From: CAZUDI01 sp964618975 | GTDB lineage: Bacteria; Desulfobacterota; Desulfomonilia; UBA1062 | Assembly: GCA_964618975.1 (NCBI GenBank) | Contig: CAZUDI010000019.1 | Location: 1 to 62,272 of the forward strand | Direction: 5' to 3' | DNA length: 62,272 nucleotides | In this document: positions 1 through 8,063 of the stretch, in pieces | Numbering within the stretch: position 1 is the first letter of the stretch | Layout of the letters: every line of letters begins with the position of its first letter | Position numbers and translations under genes: made by a program | The notes under the pieces: model-generated | The model's input: only the letters and a program-made list of their open reading frames with translations | Told to the model about the DNA's origin: nothing | The model's database searches: none

Positions 1-2429
1 TTGGCAGGGGTTCGATGACGAACCACTATATCGATCTGAAAAATAGTGATGTTATCCTTATCATGGGCAGCAACGCGGCGGAGCATCACCCCATCGCGTT
101 CAAATGGATCCTACGGGCCAAAGAGCTCAACGGGGCGCGTCTCATCCATGTAGACCCCCGCTACACGAGAACCTCGGCCCGTTGCGACTACCACGTCCCC
201 TTGCGGTCCGGCACGGATATCGCCTTCCTCGGGGGCATGATCAACTACATCATCAACAATGAAAAGTACTTCCGCGACTACGTGGTGAACTACACCAATG
301 CCGCATTCCTCGTGAATCCGGACTTCCGTTTCGACAACGGCCTGTTCTCCGGGTATGACGCGGGGAAGCGCAAATACAACAAGGACACCTGGACCTTCCA
401 GAAGGATGCGGGCGGCGCCCCGCTCAAGGACCCGACGCTGACGGACCCGAACTGCGTCTTCCAGCTGCTCAAGAAACACTACGCGCGCTACACCCTGGAC
501 AAGGTCTCCAGCATCACCGGCGTTTCCAAGGAAAACCTCACCCGGGTCTATGCGGAATACAGCGCTACCGGCGTAGCGGACAAGGCCGGCACGGAATGCT
601 ACGCCCTCGGATGGACCCACCACACGGTCGGGGTGCAGAACATCCGCTCCATGGCCATTATCCAGCTCCTTCTGGGCAATATGGGCATCGCCGGCGGTGG
701 CATTAACGCCCTGAGAGGCGAACCCAACGTGCAGGGATCCACCGACCACTGCATTCTGTACGGCAATCTGCCCGGCTATCTCAAAATGCCGACGGCATCT
801 TCAACCACCTTGCAGAAGTATCTGGACAAATGCACACCGAAATCGAACGATCCCCAGTCGGCCAACTACTACTGTAATTATCCCAACTTCTATGTAAGCT
901 GGCTCAAGGCCCTCTACGGAGACGCCGCCACCCCCGAAAACGAATTCGGTTACCAGTGGTCACCCAAGCTCGATGACGGCAAGGCCTACTCGCAGCTGCA
1001 TCTCTTCGACAAAATGTACGAGGGCAAGATAAAAGGTCTCTTCGCCTATGCGACCGACCCGGCGGTGAGCTCTCCGAACTCGAACAAGACCAGGAAGGCG
1101 CTTGAGAAACTCGATTTCCTCGTCTGCGCCAACATCTTCGACAACGAGACCTCATCCTTCTGGTTCGGCCCGGGCGTGGATCCCAAAGGCGTCAAGACCG
1201 AGGTCTTCCTCCTGCCGGCCGCGGCCACCATGGAAAAGGAAGGCAGCCAGAGCAACAGCGGGAGGTGGGTCCAGTGGAAATACAAGGCCGTCAACCCGCC
1301 CGATGACGCCATATCATGCGGCGACATCCAGATCCGTCTGCTGGATGCCCTCAGGGCCCTGTATGCAGAAGAAGGCGGTCCGAACGCCGAATCGATCCTG
1401 AACCTCAAATGGGACTACAAGGACCGTGACGGCAACATGGACGTGCCCAAGGTGGCCCAACAGATCAACGGGCACTGGACCGCCGACGTGGATATCAACG
1501 GCAAGCAGTACCGCAGGGGTGACATCGTACCGACCTTCGCCCTGCTCAAGAGCGACGGCACCACCGCGTGCGGCAACTGGATCATGTCCGGCAGCTTCGG
1601 GGCCGACGGCGAGAACAAGATGAAAAGGCGCGGCAAGGACGACCCCACCGGGTTGGGCCTGTTCCCCAACTGGTCGTTCGCCTGGCCGGTAAACCGCAGG
1701 GTTATCTACAACCGGGCATCCTGCGATATCCACGGCAAGCCCTATAATCCCAAGCGCAAGCTCCTGGAGTGGACCGGCGACAGATGGGTGGGCGATGTGC
1801 CCGACGGACCCTGGCCGCCCATGGCGGATAAGGAAAAGGGCAAGTACCCCTTCATCATGAAGGCCGACGGTGTCGGCTCCCTGTTCGGACCCGGAATGGC
1901 GGAGGGCCCGTTCCCTGAGCACTACGAGCCCCTGGAAGGCCCGCTCGACAAGAATCCCATGTCGGATCAGCTGAACAACCCGGCCATTGAGATCTTCGCG
2001 TGCGACCTCGATCAGGTGGCCAATGCAAGTGAAGAATATCCCCATGTCTGCACCACCTATTCCTGCACCGAGCACTGGTGCACCGGCGCGCTGACGCGCT
2101 GGCAGGCTTGGCTCCTGGAGATGCAGCCCGAGCTCTACGTCGAGATCGGCGAGGCCCTGGCCAAGGAAAAGGGCATCCGCAATGGTGAGAAGGTCAAGGT
2201 ATCGTCCATGCGCGGCGCGGTCAAATGCGTGGCCATGGTCACCAAACGCTTTGTCCCCTTTACCATTGAGGGCAAGACCGTGCATCAGGTTGGCATGCCC
2301 TTCAACTATGGCTGGCTTCACCCGGAAGACGGGGGTGACAGCGCCAACTTCCTCACCACGACCGTGGGTGACGCCAACGTATTCTGTCCTGAGTACAAGG
2401 CCTTCATGGTCAATGTGAGCAAGGTCTAG
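1..2429 (+). CDS. fdnG: Formate dehydrogenase-N alpha subunit, C-terminal ~80% (5' end outside window)
   Basis: Catalytic subunit of membrane-bound formate dehydrogenase, which oxidises formate at a molybdenum or tungsten bis-pterin centre in the periplasm. The frame is open from base 3; residues before the first ATG (GRGS before MTNHY) match the family, so that ATG is internal and about 200 residues are missing. Family landmarks follow E. coli FdnG throughout: MTNHYIDLKN, the IDPRxTRT-like VDPRYTRTSA, ALGWT.H.VG.QN, QLLLGNMGIAGGG, and the C-terminal cap EYPHVCTTY to NVSKV. The twin-arginine signal, the N-terminal Fe-S motif and the catalytic Sec or Cys lie upstream, so selenocysteine use cannot be judged. 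fdnH follows after a few bases. Family assignment is secure; the metal and Sec status are open. Confidence 0.96.
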   Translation, partial: GRGSMTNHYIDLKNSDVILIMGSNAAEHHPIAFKWILRAKELNGARLIHVDPRYTRTSARCDYHVPLRSGTDIAFLGGMINYIINNEKYFRDYVVNYTNAAFLVNPDFRFDNGLFSGYDAGKRKYNKDTWTFQKDAGGAPLKDPTLTDPNCVFQLLKKHYARYTLDKVSSITGVSKENLTRVYAEYSATGVADKAGTECYALGWTHHTVGVQNIRSMAIIQLLLGNMGIAGGGINALRGEPNVQGSTDHCILYGNLPGYLKMPTASSTTLQKYLDKCTPKSNDPQSANYYCNYPNFYVSWLKALYGDAATPENEFGYQWSPKLDDGKAYSQLHLFDKMYEGKIKGLFAYATDPAVSSPNSNKTRKALEKLDFLVCANIFDNETSSFWFGPGVDPKGVKTEVFLLPAAATMEKEGSQSNSGRWVQWKYKAVNPPDDAISCGDIQIRLLDALRALYAEEGGPNAESILNLKWDYKDRDGNMDVPKVAQQINGHWTADVDINGKQYRRGDIVPTFALLKSDGTTACGNWIMSGSFGADGENKMKRRGKDDPTGLGLFPNWSFAWPVNRRVIYNRASCDIHGKPYNPKRKLLEWTGDRWVGDVPDGPWPPMADKEKGKYPFIMKADGVGSLFGPGMAEGPFPEHYEPLEGPLDKNPMSDQLNNPAIEIFACDLDQVANASEEYPHVCTTYSCTEHWCTGALTRWQAWLLEMQPELYVEIGEALAKEKGIRNGEKVKVSSMRGAVKCVAMVTKRFVPFTIEGKTVHQVGMPFNYGWLHPEDGGDSANFLTTTVGDANVFCPEYKAFMVNVSKV

Positions 2430-2440
2430 GAGTGTATGCT

Positions 2441-3229
2441 ATGAGAAATCTGGATATCGTAAAACTCATCGATACAACCAAATGCACGGCCTGCCGTGGC
2501 TGTCAGGTCGCTTGCAAACAGTGGAACGAGCAGCAGGCCACCCGGACGCATAACTGGGGCTCGTACCAGAACCCGCCCGACCTGCAGAGCAACACCTGGA
2601 CCTTGATTCGCTTCCAGGAATACGTGGACAGTGAGGGAGAGTTCAAGTGGCTGTTCCGCAAGGACGGCTGCATGCACTGCACGGATGCCGCCTGTGTCAG
2701 GGTGTGCCCGAGCGGGGCCCTGTATCACACCGAGTTCGGTACCGTGGGCGTGCATCGCGAGCTCTGCATCGGCTGCAAGGCCTGCGTCACGGCCTGCCCC
2801 TTCGACACCCCGCGCCATGACCCCAAGACCGACAAGTGCTACAAGTGCGACCTGTGTTACACCAGGCTTTTGAGTGACCAGAAGCCCGCCTGCGTGCTGT
2901 CGTGTCCCACCGGGGCGCTTTCCATCGGTGATCGGGAAAGCATGCTGAAGAAGGCCTACACCCGGGTAGCCGAGCTGGACGGCGACGCCAATGTCTACGG
3001 CGACAAGTTCGTGGGCGGCACGCACGTCGTCTATGTTCTGGGCGAGAAGCCCGCGGTCTACGACGCGCTGCCGGAAAACCCGAAGATGCCTACCACCATC
3101 CTGTGGTGGAAAAACCTCTTCAAACCTCTCACCCTGATCGGCATGGGCGGCGTGGCCGGTGCGGCCGCACTGCACTACCTGACCAAGGGACCGCAGGAGG
3201 TCCACGACAGCCAGGAAGGGGGTGAGTAA
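2441..3229 (+). CDS. fdnH: Formate dehydrogenase-N beta subunit, four [4Fe-4S] ferredoxin-like protein
   Basis: Electron-transfer subunit passing electrons from FdnG to the cytochrome b subunit. Four cysteine clusters are visible in order: CTACRGCQVAC, CMHCTDAACVRVCP, CIGCKACVTACP and CYKCDLC with a later ACVLSCP. The C-terminus has a single hydrophobic helix (LIGMGGVAGAAALHYL), as in FdnH, which anchors it to the membrane. ATG at 2441 is chosen over the in-frame GTG at 2432 because the ribosome site TAGGAG (2427-2432) overlaps that GTG and stands eight bases before the ATG. The length (262 residues) is near the family norm. Co-transcribed with fdnG and fdnI. Confidence 0.96.
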   Translation: MRNLDIVKLIDTTKCTACRGCQVACKQWNEQQATRTHNWGSYQNPPDLQSNTWTLIRFQEYVDSEGEFKWLFRKDGCMHCTDAACVRVCPSGALYHTEFGTVGVHRELCIGCKACVTACPFDTPRHDPKTDKCYKCDLCYTRLLSDQKPACVLSCPTGALSIGDRESMLKKAYTRVAELDGDANVYGDKFVGGTHVVYVLGEKPAVYDALPENPKMPTTILWWKNLFKPLTLIGMGGVAGAAALHYLTKGPQEVHDSQEGGE

Positions 3230-3230
3230 C

Positions 3231-3866
3231 ATGTCTGATCAGACACAAGCTATGGTACGTGTTACGGATTCGGTCGAACGCATCGCCCACTGGATCCTGG
3301 CCGGCAGCTGCCTGCTCTGCCTGATCTCCGGGCTGGGATTCATGTTCCATGCCTGGGAGATCATCCCCACCGTTCTGGGCGGCTACTACGCCACCAAGTG
3401 GATCCACATCTTCTCCGGGGTGGTCTTCGCCATGGCGCTGGCCTATGCCTACTGGATGTGGAAAAAGGACTGCAGCTTCGAACAGGACGACCTGGGCTGG
3501 ATCCTCCAGGGCGGCGGCTATCTCTGGGAGACGGACAACCTGCCCCCGGTCTACAAGTACAACGCCGGGCAGAAGGCCTTCTTCTGGTTCGTCGTCGTTT
3601 TCGGGGTCACTATCGTCCTTTCCGGCCTGGTCATGTGGTACCCGGAGACCTTCCCCGTCTCCATGGCCCGCTGGGCCTATATGCTGCACGCCATGAGCGC
3701 GTTCGTCATCGGCTCCTTCTTCATCGTGCACCTCTATCTGGGAACCATCGGCAATCCGGGCACCGTCCAGGCCATGACCACAGGGAAGTGCTCGCGGGCC
3801 TGGTGTGCGCACCATTGTCCGCGCTGGCTTGCAGATCACGAGGCCAAAGTCACCTCAGCGGAATAG
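3231..3866 (+). CDS. fdnI: Formate dehydrogenase-N gamma subunit, cytochrome b556
   Basis: Di-haem membrane cytochrome that receives electrons from FdnH and reduces quinone. Four hydrophobic segments are evident, with histidines in the expected places: IAHWILAG in helix 1, KWIHIFSG in helix 2, YMLHAMSAF and FIVHLYLG in the last two. ATG at 3231 is preferred over GTG 3222; it follows GGAAGGGGGTGA with good spacing and lies two bases after the fdnH stop. The C-terminal tail contains CSRAWCAHHCP, a Cys/His cluster that is cytoplasmic by topology. Last gene of the operon; a rho-independent terminator follows. Confidence 0.95.
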   Translation: MSDQTQAMVRVTDSVERIAHWILAGSCLLCLISGLGFMFHAWEIIPTVLGGYYATKWIHIFSGVVFAMALAYAYWMWKKDCSFEQDDLGWILQGGGYLWETDNLPPVYKYNAGQKAFFWFVVVFGVTIVLSGLVMWYPETFPVSMARWAYMLHAMSAFVIGSFFIVHLYLGTIGNPGTVQAMTTGKCSRAWCAHHCPRWLADHEAKVTSAE

Positions 3867-3883
3867 CGCCACCTTTCAATCAC

Positions 3884-3929
3884 AAGCCCCCTTCAAGCAC
3901 CTTTGTTTGAGGGGGGCTTATTTCCCCCC
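3884..3929 (+). terminator. Rho-independent terminator of fdnGHI
   Basis: AAGCCCCCTTCAA pairs with TTTGAGGGGGGCTT (one G-T wobble) around a short loop, followed by ATTT. It lies 17 bases after the fdnI stop. Confidence 0.8.
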
Positions 3930-3960
3930 CGGCACCTTGTGGGCATAAGCCTTCTAATGG

Positions 3961-4034
3961 CCTGATGGTCGAATTCCTCGCTGCTTTAAGCGGAAAACAG
4001 GGTCCTTAGGTTTGCCCTGGTGTTCATCCCCATG
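3961..4034 (-). repeat. Dispersed three-way-junction repeat, copy 1 (degenerate)
   Basis: Read on the minus strand it begins TCATGGGGATGAACACCAGG and ends GCGAGGAATTCGACCATCAGG, matching the family consensus seen at 28496, 37592, 42265 and 45127. The CCAGGGC half of the first hairpin is kept, but its partner has decayed (AAACCTAAGG). It follows the fdn terminator and explains most of the homology in this gap. Confidence 0.75.
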
Positions 4035-4443
4035 ATTTTTTTGCACAATTCACCAAGAACTCTGACAATCAATCCCATCTTACGGGAAAACACCGTATAC
4101 ACGGCGCTCGCACTCCACGAACGGCCTCGGTTCAGCCGGTAAAACAGAGAAACTAGCATGCGCTGATTCTCTCGGTTTCGATCCAGGCCCCAACCGGCGC
4201 GTTTCTGACCCCCCCCATCCATGCAGGACATGGACCTTAACCCCAGCGACAAGGTTCGAATCATAAACAATTCAGTCCAAGTGTTAAGAACCAAAAAATA
4301 CATAAGGATTATTGTTCGACCTAAAAACTCTAATCCCGCAAGGGGTTAGACACCTGGACGTTCCTATCATGCGGATCGCACGTTTTATGCCACCCGCAAC
4401 CCCGGTTGAGCCGGATCAGGTCCGCCTGACGCCTCTGGCGTGC
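4035..4443. other. Intergenic DNA without a recognisable gene
   Basis: AT-richer than its surroundings in the middle. A 105-codon minus-strand frame overlaps the repeat and has no family-like features, so it is not called. A TTCGAATC string near 4254 is not embedded in a tRNA fold. Nothing else is supportable up to the promoter at 4444. Confidence 0.5.
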
Positions 4444-4492
4444 TTGACACCCGGGGTGGTGCGTGTTATATAAATAATCGAACTATTTGTTC
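4444..4492 (+). promoter_or_regulatory. Sigma-70 promoter and candidate operator for the TetR gene at 4510
   Basis: TTGACA (4444-4449), a 17-base spacer and TATATA (4467-4472) form a near-consensus promoter. Just downstream TCGAAC-TATTT-GTTCAA (4479-4493) is an imperfect dyad with GAAC/GTTC arms, positioned at the expected transcription start, which suits autorepression by the TetR protein encoded next. Confidence 0.75.
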
Positions 4493-4509
4493 AATTGTTT
4501 GAGGTAACG

Positions 4510-5094
4510 ATGCGCAAGTTAGAAAAGGAAGATCAGCTCTTCGAGCACGCCCTGCGGCTCTTTGCACGCTATGGCTATCGCAAGACGACCCTGGACGACA
4601 TCGCCGGCGCGCTCGGACTGACCAAGACCGCCCTATACTTCTATGCCACCAGCAAGCAAGACCTCTACGAACGCGCCGTGGCCCACGGCATGCTGAAATG
4701 GCAGAACCGCGTCAAAGAAGCCATCGGCTGCATCGACGACGTGGTGGAACGCTTCCGGACCATGTGCACCAAGGCCTTCGAATACCTCTCCGAGGATACG
4801 GCCCTGCGCGAGGTGCTCATGAACGACCCCTCCATCTTCCCGCTGTCGCGCGCGGAGGACCGCTTTCTTGATATCAACCGCGAATCCATGGCCATGATCC
4901 GGCAGATCCTTAAAGACGGCGTCGATCGGGGACGCCTGCGCCCCCTGGACCTGGACTGCACCGCCGAGCTCATCTTCTCGGTCTACGTAATGTTCATCAT
5001 CAAGACCTACGTGAAATCCGAAGGCCGCTCCGCGCAAGAGATGTTCGACTTCAGCGTCGAACTCATGCTCAAGGGGCTGCTGAAGCAAGACTAA
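4510..5094 (+). CDS. TetR/AcrR family transcriptional regulator
   Basis: One-component repressor. The N-terminal DNA-binding domain is clear: ALRLFARYGYRKTTLDDIAGALGLTKTALYFYATSKQDLYERAV is followed by an all-helical ligand-binding half. ATG 4510 is chosen (194 residues) because GAGGT lies a few bases upstream; an in-frame TTG at 4495 would add five residues but overlaps the operator. The ligand cannot be predicted. The SCP2 gene starts 50 bases downstream on the same strand, so the regulator probably controls itself, the SCP2 protein and perhaps the M24 protein. Confidence 0.9.
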   Translation: MRKLEKEDQLFEHALRLFARYGYRKTTLDDIAGALGLTKTALYFYATSKQDLYERAVAHGMLKWQNRVKEAIGCIDDVVERFRTMCTKAFEYLSEDTALREVLMNDPSIFPLSRAEDRFLDINRESMAMIRQILKDGVDRGRLRPLDLDCTAELIFSVYVMFIIKTYVKSEGRSAQEMFDFSVELMLKGLLKQD

Positions 5095-5144
5095 GCCACG
5101 GACAGGATATATGCCCGTGAGATAATGCGTACAAGGAGGGGAGT

Positions 5145-5546
5145 ATGTCGGAAAAATTCAAATACATGAGCACGGAGTGGGGCCAGGAGGCCAAGCGTCG
5201 CCTGCAGGCGGAGGTCTCACCGGAGAAGATGAAGCACCTGAGCGTCTCGGTCTGCTACCGCTATGTCAACTGCCCTGGCGGCCAGGATCGTTACCTCTTC
5301 CTCAGAAGTGTCGCCGGCGACCTGGAAGAGGTCGCCTGCGACGAGGGCCAGGGACCCCAGGCCGATTTCGTCATCACCGGCGACTACGAGCTCTTCGCCC
5401 AGATCACCCGGGGTGATATCAAGGCCCAGCGGGCCCTCATGGGCGGCAAGCTCAAACTCAAGGGCAACATGGTCAAGGCCCTCAAACTGGCCGCCATCGC
5501 CGACCGCATCAACAAGGTGCTGGCCGGTATCCCCACAGAGTATTAG
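5145..5546 (+). CDS. SCP2 sterol-carrier-type domain protein, stand-alone
   Basis: A 133-residue single-domain protein of the SCP-2 family, which binds acyl chains, sterols or other hydrophobic ligands. Features include the central strands LSVSVCYRYVN and RYLFLRSVAGDLEEV, the DFVITGDYELFAQITRG segment, and the typical C-terminal stretch GGKLKLKGNMVKALKLAAIADRINKVL. The ribosome site AAGGAGGGG precedes ATG 5145. No signal peptide, so cytoplasmic. The same fold appears to be fused to the glycyl radical enzyme at 24731-27682, and the two share a D-x-x-I/V...L..L...GNM pattern. Ligand unknown. Confidence 0.85.
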   Translation: MSEKFKYMSTEWGQEAKRRLQAEVSPEKMKHLSVSVCYRYVNCPGGQDRYLFLRSVAGDLEEVACDEGQGPQADFVITGDYELFAQITRGDIKAQRALMGGKLKLKGNMVKALKLAAIADRINKVLAGIPTEY

Positions 5547-5701
5547 CCCGGCCGGGATGCAGCTGACCCGACAGATCAGGGCCTCCGCCGCATGTCAGAT
5601 ATGCGGTAACGGCGGCCTTCTCTCGCCCCATGTGCATTTTCAGGTACACACCGGCGGGACAGAGCAAGCCATCTAAAACAAGCTCATGAAAGGAGACGAA
5701 C

Positions 5702-6916
5702 ATGCCCCAAAACGATCCTTATTATATCGACTTCGCCGGACGTATCAAAAAAATCCAGGCCGCCATGGCCGAGGAGGGTCTGGACTGCTACCTGGGTTCG
5801 CGCCTGAGGACCCTCTCGTGGACCCTGGACGCCTTCTGCCCCTGGCGCAGCTTCGTGGTCATCCCTCGTGAGGGTCTGCCCACGGCCTTCACCTTCGTCA
5901 TCGACGCCGCCCGCGTGGCGGACGACTCATGGCTGGACGAGGACCATGTACTCGGTTACGCCCCCATGGGCGGTATGGACCAGATCACGATCATCGCGGA
6001 CTTCATCAAAGACGATCTGGGGCTGAAAAGCGGCCGGGTGGGCATCGAATCGGGCATGTCCAACTACCTGCCGGAGGGCAACCTGACCTACTACGAGTAT
6101 CAGCAGTTCGCCGCCAGCCTTGAGGGCCTGGAGCTGGTCAACGCCCACCACCTCGTCGACCGGCTGGCCCTCATCAAGGACGCGGGCACCATCAACCGTT
6201 TCCGTGAGGCCAGCCGCATCGTGGACATCGGCCACCAGGCCGTACGCGCGGCGCTCGTCGACGGCGGCTGGAAGGGCCTGACCGAAACCGAGATCGCCGG
6301 CCTGGCGGCCTATGCCATGCGCAAGGCCGGCAGCGAATGGGAATGGTCGTTCACCGGCGGCAACGAGATCGCCAGCGGCTACCGCACCGGCCTGGCCGGC
6401 GGGGCCTGCACCCCGGCCAGCCGCCGCAAGCTGGAGCTCGGCGATTCCCTCATGGTGGACATCCATGCCATGTTCAAGCTGGGCCTGGGCGACCACTCGG
6501 TGAACTACTTCATCGGCCGGGCCAGCGAGCGTCAGCGCTGGCACGCCAAGAACTTCATCGACATCGTCAGCCTGACCCTCAAGACCTACCGCGCCGGCAT
6601 CACCCCCGGTTCCCTGGCCGAGGAGATGATGGATTTCGCCGAGGAACGCGGCTTCGGCGATTACATGGTGCCCGGCTTCGAGCACGGCATCGGCATGATG
6701 GGTGACGAGTGGCGCATCGGCGACCATAAGGGGCCCTTCCCGTACTGGACCGACCCCGATCATGTATATCAGCCAAACGAGCTCCTGATCTGCGCCATGC
6801 AGTATGCCTGCCCCGAGGAGGACATCGGCTTCCGCTACGAGAACCCCATCCTGATAAAAAAGGACGCCTGTGAGCCCCTCTCCCACATCCCGCTCACGGT
6901 GGAGGAGATCGTCTAG
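5702..6916 (+). CDS. M24 (pita-bread fold) aminopeptidase P/creatinase-like protein, incomplete metal site
   Basis: 404 residues with the creatinase N-domain (about 1-160) and an M24 catalytic fold (about 165-395). Four of the five usual metal ligands can be placed: Asp253 and Asp264 with the exact 11-residue spacing (VDI...GDH), His328 in EHGIG and Glu380 in GFRYENPILI. The fourth ligand, normally Glu in a TIEPG-like strand, is Met366 (ICAMQYA). It may therefore be a creatinase-like hydrolase not using two metals, or a changed peptidase. AAGGAGACGAAC precedes ATG 5702. It probably shares a transcript with the SCP2 gene 155 bases upstream; substrate unknown. Confidence 0.85.
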   Translation: MPQNDPYYIDFAGRIKKIQAAMAEEGLDCYLGSRLRTLSWTLDAFCPWRSFVVIPREGLPTAFTFVIDAARVADDSWLDEDHVLGYAPMGGMDQITIIADFIKDDLGLKSGRVGIESGMSNYLPEGNLTYYEYQQFAASLEGLELVNAHHLVDRLALIKDAGTINRFREASRIVDIGHQAVRAALVDGGWKGLTETEIAGLAAYAMRKAGSEWEWSFTGGNEIASGYRTGLAGGACTPASRRKLELGDSLMVDIHAMFKLGLGDHSVNYFIGRASERQRWHAKNFIDIVSLTLKTYRAGITPGSLAEEMMDFAEERGFGDYMVPGFEHGIGMMGDEWRIGDHKGPFPYWTDPDHVYQPNELLICAMQYACPEEDIGFRYENPILIKKDACEPLSHIPLTVEEIV

Positions 6917-6975
6917 ACGACACCTCTTACCTGGAGGCGCGCCGACACCGCACCCCCGGGTCGACGCGTCTCCAG

Positions 6976-7002
6976 GCCGTCAGCGGTAAGGCAATGCGAC
7001 CC
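6976..7002 (+). repeat. Fragment of the dispersed three-way-junction repeat
   Basis: GCCGTCAGCGGTAAGGCAAT followed by GCGACCC matches the 3' half of the consensus (GCCGCAAGCGGTAAGGGAAT then TCGACCC) at about 23 of 27 positions. The 5' half is absent. Confidence 0.5.
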
Positions 7003-7103
7003 GGATCGATCAAGGGATTGCCCCCTGTTCCTGGCGCGGGTGTTCGCGGCCGGCGGCATGCGTGGCCTCTGTATCGTGGGCGGTACGGGCCGTAATGATA
7101 ATA

Positions 7104-7138
7104 AAATCGGGTCCGGACTGTGGATCCGGACCCGATTT
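7104..7138. terminator. Perfect 14-bp hairpin, bidirectional terminator
   Basis: AAATCGGGTCCGGA and TCCGGACCCGATTT are perfect complements separated by seven bases, with A/T runs on the outside. It lies between the M24 gene (plus) and the TetR gene at 7167-7865 (minus), which converge here. Confidence 0.8.
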
Positions 7139-7166
7139 GTGGGGTGGATATAGGGATATTTGCAGG

Positions 7167-7865
7167 TTAAACGCTTCTGAGGGCCAGCCTGCTGATGGAC
7201 AGGGCCGCATACTTGCCCTCTTCCTTGTCGAGCAGTCCGCGGAACAGCATGGATCTCAGGAGCCCGCTCAAGCCTTCATCGTCGACCTTGATATCCGAGT
7301 TGACCATGAACATACAGACCTCGTCGAGAAAGCCGAAGATCATGCGCGCCGCAAGGCGCGGGTCGATGTCCGGACGGAAGGTCCCGACCATGCGTCCCTG
7401 TTCGATGATCTCAACCAGGATTTCGAGTACCTCTTCGAAGCCCCGCTCCTGGTATTCCGGGATGAATTTGCGCGCCTGGCGCATCTCGGTATTGATGATC
7501 TGGGCCAGGTGATAATCGCAGCAGGTCATGTTCAGGTATTTCATGCAGAACCTGAGGAGCTTGTCCTGGGGGTTCATCACGAACACGATCTCGAGACGGA
7601 TCTCGCGTGCGATGCGCCGGAACTCCTCCTCGAGCATGCGAACGAGCAGGTCTTCCTTGTTCTTGAAGTAGAGGTATATGGTGCCGCTGGCCACCTGGGC
7701 CTCACTGGCGATCTCGGAGACCTTGGCATTGTAAAATCCCTTGGTGGAGAAGACCTTCTTGGCGGCCTCGATGATCGCCCCGAACTTGTCAGAACGCGGG
7801 CATCGCGGGACGCGCAGGGTTTCTTCATCGTATCTCCGGGCAATTTTCTCTGCGGGCATTCCCAT
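7167..7865 (-). CDS. TetR/AcrR family transcriptional regulator
   Basis: 232 residues. The DNA-binding domain is preceded by about 25 extra residues: IIEAAKKVFSTKGFYNAKVSEIASEAQVASGTIYLYFKNKEDLL resembles the FadR/YsiA-like TetR group that controls fatty-acid degradation in many bacteria, though the effector cannot be read from sequence. The C-terminal half is helical and contains CMKYLNMTCCDYHLAQIINTEMRQARKFIPEY. RBS AGAGGTG precedes ATG 7865. It is divergent from the aconitase operon at 8064, so it may regulate that promoter as well as itself. Confidence 0.9.
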   Translation of the reverse strand: MGMPAEKIARRYDEETLRVPRCPRSDKFGAIIEAAKKVFSTKGFYNAKVSEIASEAQVASGTIYLYFKNKEDLLVRMLEEEFRRIAREIRLEIVFVMNPQDKLLRFCMKYLNMTCCDYHLAQIINTEMRQARKFIPEYQERGFEEVLEILVEIIEQGRMVGTFRPDIDPRLAARMIFGFLDEVCMFMVNSDIKVDDEGLSGLLRSMLFRGLLDKEEGKYAALSISRLALRSV

Positions 7866-8063
7866 AGGGCACCTCTTTTACCTAATTTGTTATTCAATAG
7901 CATATAAAGGGCACCCGATATGTCGGCAACCACCCAATATTCATGTCAGACATGCCGCGGGGCTATCTGTAGGATATTGTCCTATGCCGCCCGGGTGCCG
8001 GCGCTTGACTCCCTCGGTCATATCTATTAGAGATAGAGGGATTTTTTTAAGAGAGGATACCTC

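Noticed and set aside
4180..4225. A possible third copy of the second repeat family (G-run then TCAG and CGCCGG on the minus strand)
   Set aside because: Similarity is limited to the G-run and a few bases, not enough to claim.
4240..4270. A tRNA-like TTCGAATC string
   Set aside because: No acceptor stem or anticodon arm can be built around it.
3986..4303. A 105-codon minus-strand frame
   Set aside because: Its end lies in a dispersed repeat and there is no ribosome site or recognisable domain.
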